Shown here: positions 1-7,376 of the stretch, in pieces
Layout of the letters: every line of letters starts with the position of its first letter
Numbering within the stretch: the first letter of the stretch is position 1
Source: an uncultured Oscillospiraceae bacterium
Lineage (GTDB): Bacteria > Bacillota_A > Clostridia > Oscillospirales > Oscillospiraceae
Direction: 5' to 3'
Assembly (NCBI GenBank): GCA_910584605.1
Contig: CAJUAW010000061.1
Span: 1 to 16,376, forward strand
Length of the DNA: 16,376 nucleotides
The notes under the pieces: generated by a model
Told to the model about the DNA's origin: nothing
Databases searched by the model: none
What the model saw: the letters and a program-made list of their open reading frames with translations, nothing else
Translations under genes and position numbers: made by a program

Positions 1-2
1 TC

Positions 3-902
3 CCCGGCGTCATGGAGCACGTGGAGCGGGCTGGGGTCCACTCCGGGGACTCCATTGCCGTCTACCCGCCCCTCCACCTGGAGGAGAAACACCGGGAGCT
101 GATCCTCAAGCACACCAAGAACATGGCCATGCACCTGGGAGTGGTGGGCCTGATCAACGCTCAGTATATCCTCTATGACGATGACATCTATGTCATCGAG
201 GTCAACCCCCGGTCCTCCCGGACCATTCCCTATATCTCCAAGGTCACCGGCGTGCCCATCATCGATCTGGCGACCCGGGTCATGCTGGGAGAGAAGCTGA
301 AGGACATGGAATACGGTACCGGCATCTACAAGGAGGCGGAGTATTTCGCTGTCAAGGCCCCGGTGTTCTCCTTCGAGAAGCTCACCGACGTAGACACCGG
401 CCTGGGTCCGGAAATGAAGTCCACTGGCGAGGTGCTGGGGCTGGCCGAGACCTACCCCCAGGCCCTGCTGAAAGCCTTCAAGGGTTCGGGTATGCGGGCT
501 CCCAAGAAGGGCGGGCGGATCATCATCACCGTGAAGGACGAGGACAAGGGGGAGAGCATCGCCATCGCCCGAGGCTTCGAGGAGATGGGCGTGGAGCTGT
601 ACGCCACCGCCGGCACCTGCCAGACCCTGCTGGATGCGGGCATTGAATGCAAGAGCGTCAACCGGGTGTCCCAGGCCCATCCCAACATCCTGGACATGAT
701 CGCCTCCGGCACCGTGGACCTGATCATCAACACTCCCACCCGGGGCCGCAAGCACGACAGCGACGGCTTCCGCATCCGCCGCTCCGCCGTGGAGCACGGG
801 GTGGGCTGCGTCACCTCGGTGGATACCGCCCGGGCCCTGCTCACCGTCCGGCAGCAGAGCCGCAGCGAGGACCTGACCCCCATCGACATCACCAAGATTT
901 AA
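3..902 (+). CDS. carB: Carbamoyl-phosphate synthase large subunit, C-terminal part (5' end outside window)
   Basis: This is the last ~300 residues of the ~1070-residue large subunit, which makes carbamoyl phosphate from bicarbonate, ammonia (supplied by CarA) and 2 ATP for pyrimidine and arginine synthesis in the cytoplasm. The reading frame is open to the left edge, so the first in-frame ATG at 12 is internal. Visible landmarks are MEHVERAGVHSGDS, the ATP-grasp segment VIEVNPRSSRT, and LGPEMKSTGEVLG, all characteristic of the second synthetase half. The last ~130 residues form the MGS-like allosteric domain (from GRIIITVKDEDKGESIA, through the NTPTRG motif, to the end), which binds UMP or ornithine/IMP in known enzymes. 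The stop TAA is followed within 6 bp by a strong terminator, so carB ends its operon. Nothing looks degraded. Confidence 0.97.
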   Translation, partial: PGVMEHVERAGVHSGDSIAVYPPLHLEEKHRELILKHTKNMAMHLGVVGLINAQYILYDDDIYVIEVNPRSSRTIPYISKVTGVPIIDLATRVMLGEKLKDMEYGTGIYKEAEYFAVKAPVFSFEKLTDVDTGLGPEMKSTGEVLGLAETYPQALLKAFKGSGMRAPKKGGRIIITVKDEDKGESIAIARGFEEMGVELYATAGTCQTLLDAGIECKSVNRVSQAHPNILDMIASGTVDLIINTPTRGRKHDSDGFRIRRSAVEHGVGCVTSVDTARALLTVRQQSRSEDLTPIDITKI

Positions 903-907
903 GCAAA

Positions 908-940
908 CGGCCCCCGGCTTACGCCGGGGGCCGAATTTTT
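908..940 (+). terminator. Rho-independent terminator of carB
   Basis: A perfect 11-bp GC-rich stem (908-918 with 923-933) closes a TTAC loop and is followed by GAATTTTT. It lies 5 bp after the carB stop and just before the next promoter, so it separates carB from the small regulator gene. Confidence 0.93.
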
Positions 941-943
941 CTC

Positions 944-972
944 TTGACAGTATCACGATACTATAGTATGAT
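944..972 (+). promoter_or_regulatory. Sigma-A promoter with overlapping operator palindromes
   Basis: TTGACA at 944-949, a 17-bp spacer and TATGAT at 967-972 make a near-consensus promoter. The spacer and -10 are filled with symmetry: GTATC-AC-GATAC at 950-961 and the perfect 12-bp palindrome ATACTATAGTAT at 958-969. The octamer GTATCACG recurs at 974-981, exactly 24 bp after its first copy at 950-957. A repressor bound here would cover the promoter. The gene directly downstream encodes a ribbon-helix-helix-like protein, so autorepression is the obvious inference. Confidence 0.85.
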
Positions 973-1000
973 TGTATCACGCTATCAAGGAGGTGACATC

Positions 1001-1174
1001 TTGCCGCGTGAAAGCAGAGCCCAGTATTTCCGCGAACGTCGAAAACAGCGCAAAGCATTTACTGTTGAGCTAAGCAAAGAAAAAATGGAGCGATTCGAGG
1101 AGAAGCTGAAAGAAAAAAATATCACCAAGACCGATTGGCTCAACGAGAAGATCGACGAGGAGCTGGGCAAATAA
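1001..1174 (+). CDS. Small ribbon-helix-helix-like DNA-binding protein (57 aa)
   Basis: The protein has a basic N-terminus (RAQYFRERRKQRKA), a short predicted strand FTVEL, and two helices around KEKMERFEEKLKEKN and TKTDWLNEKIDEEL. This is the strand-helix-helix layout of Arc/CopG-type dimeric regulators, in which the paired strands read the DNA. I chose the TTG at 1001 because AAGGAGGTG at 987-995 sits 7 bp upstream. An in-frame ATG at 968 lies inside the -10 box and cannot be on the transcript. The promoter carries palindromes and a repeated GTATCACG, consistent with autorepression. No toxin gene is recognisable beside it; the next gene is a 67-aa unknown. Family assignment rests on pattern only. 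Confidence 0.8.
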   Translation: MPRESRAQYFRERRKQRKAFTVELSKEKMERFEEKLKEKNITKTDWLNEKIDEELGK

Positions 1175-1267
1175 AAATAGAGTGCTGGCTACACCACAAC
1201 AAGAACACCAACACTCTATTTACCAAGCCCGGAGGTATGGCAAATCTGATTATGCCACAACTCCGGG
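1175..1267 (+). other. Structured spacer with two long-range hairpins
   Basis: Two inverted repeats fill the gap between the small regulator and the next gene. AAATAGAGTG at 1175-1184 starts a 14-bp arm (to 1188) that pairs with 1208-1221 with one mismatch. CCCGGAG at 1228-1234 pairs with CTCCGGG at 1261-1267, and inside it TGGCA (1238-1242) faces TGCCA (1253-1257). Neither is followed by a T run, so they are not ordinary terminators. The second ends 8 bp before the ribosome-binding site of the 67-aa gene and could affect its translation or mRNA stability. Confidence 0.55.
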
Positions 1268-1287
1268 TAAAAATCAAGGAGGTACTT

Positions 1288-1491
1288 ATGAGTTTAAAAA
1301 AAGAACTGCTGGAGTTAGAGACAACGGCCAATCAGATTTCCAGAATGGTCAACGCCGTAGAGCTGATGGCCATGGGGCTGGACATGAGGGACGATCCCTA
1401 TGCCGACGGTTTTTTCGCCGTCTGCGGCTATCTGGTCCAGACCGGCCAAACCCTGCGGCAGCAGGTGGAAAACTGCCTGCACGCCCTGTAA
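1288..1491 (+). CDS. Small helical protein of unknown function (67 aa)
   Basis: I do not recognise a family. The protein is predicted mostly helical: a first helix MSLKKELLELETTANQISRM, a hydrophobic middle (VNAVELMAMGLDM), an acidic turn RDDPYADG, and a second helix from FFAVCGYLVQ to the end. It has no signal peptide and no clear membrane span. The ATG at 1288 is preceded by AAGGAGG at 1276-1282, 5 bp away. An in-frame ATG at 1237 would add 17 residues, but its GGAGG is only 1 bp away and lies inside a hairpin. No separate promoter is obvious, so it may be co-transcribed with the upstream ribbon-helix-helix gene. It ends just before a terminator. Confidence 0.75.
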   Translation: MSLKKELLELETTANQISRMVNAVELMAMGLDMRDDPYADGFFAVCGYLVQTGQTLRQQVENCLHAL

Positions 1492-1496
1492 TTCAA

Positions 1497-1526
1497 GTCC
1501 CCTGGCCTAAGCCAGGGGACTTTCAT
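1497..1526 (+). terminator. Terminator after the 67-aa gene, shared with the converging kinase gene
   Basis: A perfect 10-bp stem (1497-1506 with 1511-1520) with loop CTAA is followed on the + strand by TTTCATT. The hybrid kinase gene converges from the other side with its stop at 1527-1529, so the hairpin may serve both strands. The T tract is weaker on the - strand. Confidence 0.8.
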
Positions 1527-4500
1527 TCAGCTCAGCATAGCGGTCAGGGTTTCCAGCAGCTTGCTGATGTTGATGGGCTTGGAGATGTGCCCATTCATGC
1601 CGGAGCGCAGGGCCTCCTGCTTATCCTCCTCAAAGGCGTTGGCCGTCATGGCCAGGATGGGGATACCCGCCAGCTTGGGGTCCTCCAGCTGCCGGATCTG
1701 CCGGGTGGCCTCATAGCCGTTCATCACGGGCATCTGCACGTCCATCAACACCAGCTGATACCACCCCGGCTGGGACTGGGTCACCATATCCACCGCCTGC
1801 TGGCCGTCCTCCGCTGTCTCCACCAGGAACCCGGACTCCTCCAGGATCGCGGTGGCGATCTCCTGATTCAGCTCGTTGTCCTCCACCAGTAGGATGCGGC
1901 CGGTGTGGGAGGACTCCTCCGGCCCCTTCTCATCCGGCTCCTCCTCCTCGACCCGCACCAGGTCGTTCAGACAGCTGCGCAGCTCAGACAGGAACAGCGG
2001 CTTGGAACAGAAGGCGTTGATCCCCGCCTCCCGGGCCTCGTCCTCGATATCCGACCAGTCATAGGCGGTGAGCACAATGATGGGGACCTGTTCGTCGACC
2101 TCCTTGCGGATGCGCCGGGCCACCTCGATGCCGTTCATGTCGGGCAGCAGCCAGTCGATGATGTACACACTATAGTTGTCGCTGCGCATCACAGCCTGAC
2201 GGGTGCGCAGCACCGCCTCCTTGCCCGACAGGGTCCACTCCGCCCGCATGCCGATCTGCTGGAGCATGCAGGACACGCTGTCGCAGGTGTTGAAGTCGTC
2301 GTCCACCACCAGCGCCCGGCAGCCCTTCAACTCGGGAATGGTCTGGGGCTCCTTCTCCTCCGAGCACAGGCGGAAGGTGATGACCACGGCGAACTCCGTG
2401 CCAACCCCCTGCTTGCTCTTGACCGAGATGTCTCCGTTCATCATGTCCACAATGTTCTTGGTGATGGCCATGCCCAGGCCAGTGCCCTGAATGCCGCTGG
2501 TGGTGGAGTTGTGCTCCCGCTCGAAGGGTTCAAAGATGCGGGCTACAAACTCCTCACTCATCCCGATGCCTGTATCCTTGATGACAAACTCATAGGTGGC
2601 GTGTCCCGCCGGAGCGCCGGGCTTCTCGGTCACCCGAACGCTGACCACCCCGCCTGCGGGGGTATACTTCACCGAGTTGCTCAGCAGATTGAGCAGGATC
2701 TGGTTCAGCCGCAGCCGGTCGCAGTAGATCTCCTCATTCACCACATCCACTGCGTCCATATACAGCTCCAGCTGCTTGGCGTGGACGTCCGCCTGCACGA
2801 TGCTGCGCAGGCCGTGGAGGATGTTGGGCATGGAGCAGGGCTTCTCCTCCAGGGACATTTTTCCGCTCTCGATACGGCTCATATCCAGCACATCATTGAT
2901 CAGGCTGAGCAGATGATTGCCCGAGGTCATAATCTTTTTCAGATAGCCCTCCACCTGGTCCCGCTGGTCGATATGGGTCGTGGCCAGGGCGGTAAAGCCG
3001 ATGATGGCGTTCATAGGCGTGCGGATATCGTGGGACATGTTGGACAAGAAGACGCTCTTGGCCTTGTTGGCCCGGTTGGCCTGGTCCAGGGCGTCCTTCA
3101 GCACGTCCATCCGCTCCATTTCCTTGCGGGTCTCCTCGTCCACGCTGCGGAAGCCCAGCACCACCGCCCGGGTGCTCCCCCAGTCGCCGGTGCGCACCGC
3201 CTTCATCTGGAAATAGCGCACCTGACCCTCACACACGGTGCGGTAGCTGGCATAAAACTGTCCCTTGGCGCCCAACTCGATGCGCAGCCGCTCCCGGGTG
3301 CAGATCCGCAGCATCTGTTCCCGATCCTCCGGGTGGACGCAGCAGTCGATATACCGCTCCATGCACTCCTCCAGGATCAGCTCGCCGGAAAATAAATCGT
3401 CCAGCACGCCGGGCCTGCACTCGTGGGTCCGCAGGGCCCGTCCTGTTCCGCCGTCCAGGTCAAAGACGCACACCAGGTTGTAGTCGATGGACAGCGCCTG
3501 CACCAGCTCCATCTGGCGGCGCTCCTCCTTCATGCGCTCCTCCTGCTCCCGCTCCTTCTGGGTGGTACAGTCCAGCAGGAACCGCTGATAAAACAGCTCG
3601 CCGTTCTCCTCCATCAGCTTGACGTTTCCCATCACGTGGCGAATGTCCCCGTCGGTGTGGCGGACCCGGTACTCGATGTTGATGTTGTCCCCCACTTTTT
3701 TCAGGGTCTGGATGCCGGTGCGCAGCCGCTCCTGATCCTCCTCCATCACTGAGGAGGCGATCATGTCAAAGCCGGCGGCCATCATGGCCTCCTCCGATTC
3801 GAAGCCCAGCACCTGAAGGGCGGCCCGGTTGATGCTGATGATGTGGGAGCCGTCCAGGGTGTGGCACATCACGCCGCAGTCCATGGTGGTGAACAGGTTC
3901 TCCAGCTCCCGGTTTTTGTCGATCAGCTCCTGCTCATAGGCCCGCTCCTGGGTCACATCGATGCCCAGGCCGGTGGTGCCCATCACGGTGCCGTCGCAGT
4001 CGTACAGGGGGGACTTGTAGGTGGTGAGCAGCCGCTGCCCGCCGCCGGCCTGGATGACCTCCTCCGAGATGCAGGTCTTCTGGGTCTCCATCACCACCCG
4101 CTCCGACTCGATGCAGGCGGGATCGTCCTGCTCCACGTCCCAAATGTAGGCGTGCCGCTGGCCCTGCACCTGCTCCTTGGTCTTGTTCACCGTGGCGCAG
4201 AAGGCGTCGTTCACCTTCTCGTGGACGCCGTCCTTGTCCTTGAACCAGACCAGGCTGGGGGTGCTGTTGATCAGCGCATCCAGGTACTGATTGGCCTGCC
4301 ATAAATCCATGCGCTGCTTCTGCTTCTCCTGCCAGCGGGTAAAGCGAAAGATCAGCTCCTCTCTGGACAACGGCAGCATCCACAGCTCGTCGGCCAGAGA
4401 CAGGCTGTCCCCCAGGGCCGCGATCTGATCCTTCTCCGCCAGGAGGATCAGCTGGGCGGATTCCTTTTTCCCCTCCGCCAGCGCGCGCACCGATCCCTCC

Positions 4501-4673
4501 CCGGCCAGAGGGACGGCCAGGATCACGTCTGCTCTGGCCAGCAGCGCCGCCCGGGGCTCACTGCTGTCCAGAAAGGAGTGGTTGAAGGAATCCAGCGGCG
4601 TCAGCGTTTGGACCGTCTCCAGCACCTCAGACGGACAGTGAATGAGATAAAATTCCATATGGCAGCGATACAT
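1527..4673 (-). CDS. Hybrid sensor histidine kinase/response regulator with PAS domains (1048 aa)
   Basis: This appears to be a cytoplasmic signalling kinase, as no membrane segment is visible. Domains in order (approximate): an N-terminal receiver-like region 1-120 without the usual acidic phospho-site; PAS-type domains at about 131-242, 257-372 and 392-512; a dimerisation helix with the phospho-accepting His548 in SNMSHDIRTPMN; an ATPase domain with N box LLSNSVKY, G1 DTGIGM (700-705) and G2 GTGLGM (730-735); receiver 1 (about 787-905, Asp840 in IIDWLLPDMNG, Lys891); receiver 2 (about 925-1048, Asp978 in LMDVQMPVMNG, Lys1032). No HPt or output domain is fused, so the final partner is elsewhere. 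The ATG at 4673 is preferred over a longer frame to 4697 because AGGAGG sits 8-9 bp upstream of it. The signal sensed cannot be read from the sequence. A near-consensus promoter lies upstream. Confidence 0.93.
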   Translation of the reverse strand: MYRCHMEFYLIHCPSEVLETVQTLTPLDSFNHSFLDSSEPRAALLARADVILAVPLAGEGSVRALAEGKKESAQLILLAEKDQIAALGDSLSLADELWMLPLSREELIFRFTRWQEKQKQRMDLWQANQYLDALINSTPSLVWFKDKDGVHEKVNDAFCATVNKTKEQVQGQRHAYIWDVEQDDPACIESERVVMETQKTCISEEVIQAGGGQRLLTTYKSPLYDCDGTVMGTTGLGIDVTQERAYEQELIDKNRELENLFTTMDCGVMCHTLDGSHIISINRAALQVLGFESEEAMMAAGFDMIASSVMEEDQERLRTGIQTLKKVGDNINIEYRVRHTDGDIRHVMGNVKLMEENGELFYQRFLLDCTTQKEREQEERMKEERRQMELVQALSIDYNLVCVFDLDGGTGRALRTHECRPGVLDDLFSGELILEECMERYIDCCVHPEDREQMLRICTRERLRIELGAKGQFYASYRTVCEGQVRYFQMKAVRTGDWGSTRAVVLGFRSVDEETRKEMERMDVLKDALDQANRANKAKSVFLSNMSHDIRTPMNAIIGFTALATTHIDQRDQVEGYLKKIMTSGNHLLSLINDVLDMSRIESGKMSLEEKPCSMPNILHGLRSIVQADVHAKQLELYMDAVDVVNEEIYCDRLRLNQILLNLLSNSVKYTPAGGVVSVRVTEKPGAPAGHATYEFVIKDTGIGMSEEFVARIFEPFEREHNSTTSGIQGTGLGMAITKNIVDMMNGDISVKSKQGVGTEFAVVITFRLCSEEKEPQTIPELKGCRALVVDDDFNTCDSVSCMLQQIGMRAEWTLSGKEAVLRTRQAVMRSDNYSVYIIDWLLPDMNGIEVARRIRKEVDEQVPIIVLTAYDWSDIEDEAREAGINAFCSKPLFLSELRSCLNDLVRVEEEEPDEKGPEESSHTGRILLVEDNELNQEIATAILEESGFLVETAEDGQQAVDMVTQSQPGWYQLVLMDVQMPVMNGYEATRQIRQLEDPKLAGIPILAMTANAFEEDKQEALRSGMNGHISKPINISKLLETLTAMLS

Positions 4674-4710
4674 AACTTGGTCCCTCCTGTGCGGCAAGAT
4701 ACTTCAATTT

Positions 4711-4739
4711 ATTTTAATCCCCTAAAGCCGTTCTGTCAA
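4711..4739 (-). promoter_or_regulatory. Sigma-A promoter of the hybrid kinase gene
   Basis: On the - strand, TTGACA (4739-4734) is followed by a 17-bp spacer and TAAAAT (4716-4711). The predicted start near 4704 leaves a leader of about 30 nt with AGGAGG just before the ATG at 4673. Confidence 0.8.
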
Positions 4740-4817
4740 CAATCATCCGGAAGAAAAGCGGGGAACCAGGCCCTCTTCCACGCTTGCTCTATATTATTCT
4801 CAGGAACACAGACTGAC

Positions 4818-4850
4818 AACCGGCAGCCCAGTCAGGGCTGCCGGTGTTAT
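4818..4850. terminator. Hairpin downstream of the flagellin-like gene, probable terminator
   Basis: A perfect 10-bp stem CCGGCAGCCC (4820-4829) / GGGCTGCCGG (4835-4844) has a 5-nt loop and begins about 11 bp after the stop of the - strand gene at 4856. The following sequence on the - strand is only moderately T-rich (TTGTCAGTCTG), so termination efficiency is uncertain. Confidence 0.65.
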
Positions 4851-4855
4851 TTGCG

Positions 4856-7147
4856 TCACTTCAGCAGCCGCTGCAGCTCCGACCGTCCCCTCCGGCTGTG
4901 GAGGTACCATGCCACCTCGGGCTGGAGAAGGATGGTCTTCTTCACGTCCTCCATCAGCGTGCCCGCCGCCGCCGTGTCCCGCACGATGGCCGCCGCCGGG
5001 CCGGCCTGCCGTCCGCCGGAGTACCCGCTGGAGCCCAGCGTCAGCTGGCTGTACAGCGCCTGATATACCGACTGGATCTGGGACACCCACTGGCGGTCCG
5101 CGTTCACGATGGCCAGCGACGCCTGGGCGTACTCCTGGGTGGACACCTGCATCATATCCAGCCGCATCGCCCGGGTGGACAGCGGGAACTGCGGCAGCGT
5201 CACCGTTCCACCGCCCATCCGCAGCGGGATTCCTTCCTCGGGCTCGGGCTCAGGCTCGGATTCCGGCTCCAGCGCATCCTCCGTTCCAATGGTGGCGGCC
5301 AGAATGCCGGCCGGACCCTCGGCGTAGCCGATGTTTACGTGGCTGTCCTCCCCCATGGAGATACCCCACAGGCCGCCGCCGCTCTCAAACACGTTCCTGG
5401 ACCCGCTGGCCAGCGTCAGGAAGACCTCATTGTCCCGGCCCAGATCAAAGGCTTTCCCCTCCGGCACCCGGCACATCACCCCATTCAGCATCAGCCGGAT
5501 CAGGGCGATGTGATCCGCCAGCACCAGCCGCCCGCTGAAGGGCTCCTCGTTGGCGTCCATCCCGGCGCCGCCGGAGATCCCGGTTACCTGAGCGGTCAGA
5601 ATACGCAGGGTGTGGGACTCCTCCTCATAGATCCAGTCCTGTCCCTCCTCGCCGCCGGTGACGGTAAAGGGATTGGGGTACATATCCACCTCCTGGAACT
5701 GCTGCCGCCGCTGCTCCCAGCGCACGTAGGCGTACCGGCTCTGAAGCTGTCCGGACTTGTCCTTCCCCTGCAGCAGAACGGCGTGGATGTCGCAGCCGTG
5801 GCTCGGGTCCCCCTTATTCAGCCAGAGCCGGGCAGCGTCGCCATTCATCAGGGACTGCCGGGTCGCCGCCTTGCCGTCCACCTCCAGCTTGGTAAGGGTG
5901 CTCAGACTGGGCATCAGGGCCTTCCACACCAGGTCGAACGCCTCCAGAGGCTTGCCCTCCGGAGTGCGTACCGCGGCCGCCCGGGCCAGCAGGGTAGCCG
6001 CGCTCTCCAGCGTCACCGGGACGGTCCACTCCTTGGAGGGCCGCTCCCCCGCCTCCTCGATCAGCGTCACCTCTCCGGTCAGCCGCAGGAGGTTGGAGCC
6101 GTCTCCGCTCAGCGTGCCCAGGCGCAGCTGTCCGCTGCCGCCCACCTCCAGGGACGCCCCCTTCTCCATCTGAAGCCCGCCCAGCTGGGTCTCCCCCTCA
6201 CTGACCACTCTGGCCTGGGAACCCTCCACAGTAAGGCGGTCCGCCTTCACATCCTGGAGCGTCACCTGGCCGGAGCCGGTGAGCCGGATGGCTGCCGCCT
6301 GCTCCTGGCCGTTCCCCTGGATGACCACGTCCGCCGGTCCAGCGATGGTGACCTCCCCCGTGGCCTCGTTGAAGGTCACGCCGGACAGGTCCGTCCCCGT
6401 GATCTGGAGCGCACCGGCCCGCAGGGTCTCCGGAACGGTCCCCGCCGCAGCGTTCGTTGCCGGCCCGGAGGCTTCCGCCGTCTCCGCCCTGCCGTCCGGC
6501 ACACCGGCCTCCGGCTCCAGCGTGGTCTGGGAGCTCTCCAGCGCGGTCAGAAGGCTCATCATCAGATCCAGGTTCATTCCCCCGATTCCCATCAGCAGGG
6601 ACAGCAGAGGCGATCCCAAATCCAACGTCTCCAGAGCCGTCTCGGGCGGCATGCCCGCCGTCAGCTTCTCCAGCAGCTGGCGCACCGCGTCCAGCATCTC
6701 GTCCATGTCGATCTCGCCGGACAGGAGTCCCTCAATCAGGTCCGCCTTTCCGTCGATAAACAGCGGCTTATCCCCGGCGGACACACTGTTCACCATACGT
6801 TCGATTTTGGACACCAGCTTTTCCAGCTCCGTCTGGAGGGCCTCCCGGTCGGGCTCCTCGCCGTCAATGGACTCCTTGGTCAGCTCCTCGATCTTGTCCA
6901 GGCTGTCCTGCACCTCATCCAGCACCGCCTGGCCCAGCTGAAGGGCATTGCGGCTCTCCCGCAGCTGGCCCTCCGTCTGGCCGATCCTGGTCATCAGGTC
7001 CTGCAGGGTATCGGAGATGTTTACCGTACCGGCCGCCGCCGCCTTCTGCGCCGGGGCGCTGGCAGACTGCTTCTCCGTCTTCACCACGCCCTGAAGATTG
7101 GGGGGTGTAAAGGTCATGTTGTCCCTGCGTATGGTCAATTCACTCAT
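4856..7147 (-). CDS. Large protein with flagellin-like ends and a beta-rich middle (763 aa), function unknown
   Basis: No close family is certain. Residues about 44-135 form two long helices containing RNALQLGQAVLDEVQDSLDK and ending KPLFIDG, which parallels the flagellin N-terminal coiled coil that ends in FNG. Residues about 655-705 carry MMQVSTQEYAQASLAIVNA, resembling the flagellin C-terminal pattern STQENA..A...I. Between them are an acidic/Ala-rich linker (210-240), a stretch of short beta repeats (about 245-365, e.g. LTGSGQVTLQDVKADRL) typical of beta-helices, a region 400-620 of unknown fold, and an EPESEPEPEPEE linker (628-638). There is no signal peptide or membrane span, as expected for flagellins, which leave through the flagellar export system. 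The ATG at 7147 has GGAGGAGG 8 bp upstream. The -10-like GCCGATAT lies about 40 bp upstream. Flagellin relationship is inference. Confidence 0.8.
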   Translation of the reverse strand: MSELTIRRDNMTFTPPNLQGVVKTEKQSASAPAQKAAAAGTVNISDTLQDLMTRIGQTEGQLRESRNALQLGQAVLDEVQDSLDKIEELTKESIDGEEPDREALQTELEKLVSKIERMVNSVSAGDKPLFIDGKADLIEGLLSGEIDMDEMLDAVRQLLEKLTAGMPPETALETLDLGSPLLSLLMGIGGMNLDLMMSLLTALESSQTTLEPEAGVPDGRAETAEASGPATNAAAGTVPETLRAGALQITGTDLSGVTFNEATGEVTIAGPADVVIQGNGQEQAAAIRLTGSGQVTLQDVKADRLTVEGSQARVVSEGETQLGGLQMEKGASLEVGGSGQLRLGTLSGDGSNLLRLTGEVTLIEEAGERPSKEWTVPVTLESAATLLARAAAVRTPEGKPLEAFDLVWKALMPSLSTLTKLEVDGKAATRQSLMNGDAARLWLNKGDPSHGCDIHAVLLQGKDKSGQLQSRYAYVRWEQRRQQFQEVDMYPNPFTVTGGEEGQDWIYEEESHTLRILTAQVTGISGGAGMDANEEPFSGRLVLADHIALIRLMLNGVMCRVPEGKAFDLGRDNEVFLTLASGSRNVFESGGGLWGISMGEDSHVNIGYAEGPAGILAATIGTEDALEPESEPEPEPEEGIPLRMGGGTVTLPQFPLSTRAMRLDMMQVSTQEYAQASLAIVNADRQWVSQIQSVYQALYSQLTLGSSGYSGGRQAGPAAAIVRDTAAAGTLMEDVKKTILLQPEVAWYLHSRRGRSELQRLLK

Positions 7148-7188
7148 AATCTGTGCCTCCTCCCGTCCGGTCACTGCCACTACCCTGT

Positions 7189-7215
7189 ATATCGGCACCG
7201 AAACGGAAAAAATAA
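7189..7215 (-). promoter_or_regulatory. Possible sigma-D (sigma-28) promoter of the flagellin-like gene
   Basis: On the - strand, GCCGATAT (7196-7189) matches the known motility-sigma -10 element. The tetramer 15 bp upstream (7215-7212) is TTAT, against TAAA in the consensus, so the -35 is weak. A start near 7182 would give a leader of about 35 nt with GGAGGAGG well placed before the ATG at 7147. Confidence 0.5.
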
Positions 7216-7359
7216 GGAGCCGCTCCTCCGGACCGCTCCGGCCAGAATCACGACGCTTTGTATGGCACAGGTTCCGCCAGCAGCTCCCGAATCAAATGGC
7301 GGCGCGGACAGATGTGGTTGTGAGAATTGGACAAGACTGGTGGAATTTTCTCAAACATG

Positions 7360-7368
7360 TGATATAAT
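7360..7368 (+). promoter_or_regulatory. Extended -10 promoter of the sensor kinase/regulator pair
   Basis: TGATATAAT is a perfect extended -10 element (TGnTATAAT). No good -35 lies 16-18 bp upstream (GTGGAA at 7340-7345), as is common for extended -10 promoters. The predicted start near 7375 is almost at the first codon of the kinase gene. Confidence 0.7.
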
Positions 7369-7376
7369 AAGCGGGG

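Noticed and set aside
1905..3395. 496-aa open frame on the + strand
   Set aside because: Antisense shadow of the hybrid kinase receivers and ATPase domain; no motif or start signal.
7215..7240. Small GC hairpin with T run on the - strand upstream of the flagellin-like gene
   Set aside because: The stem is only 5 bp and no - strand gene precedes it; not supported as a terminator.
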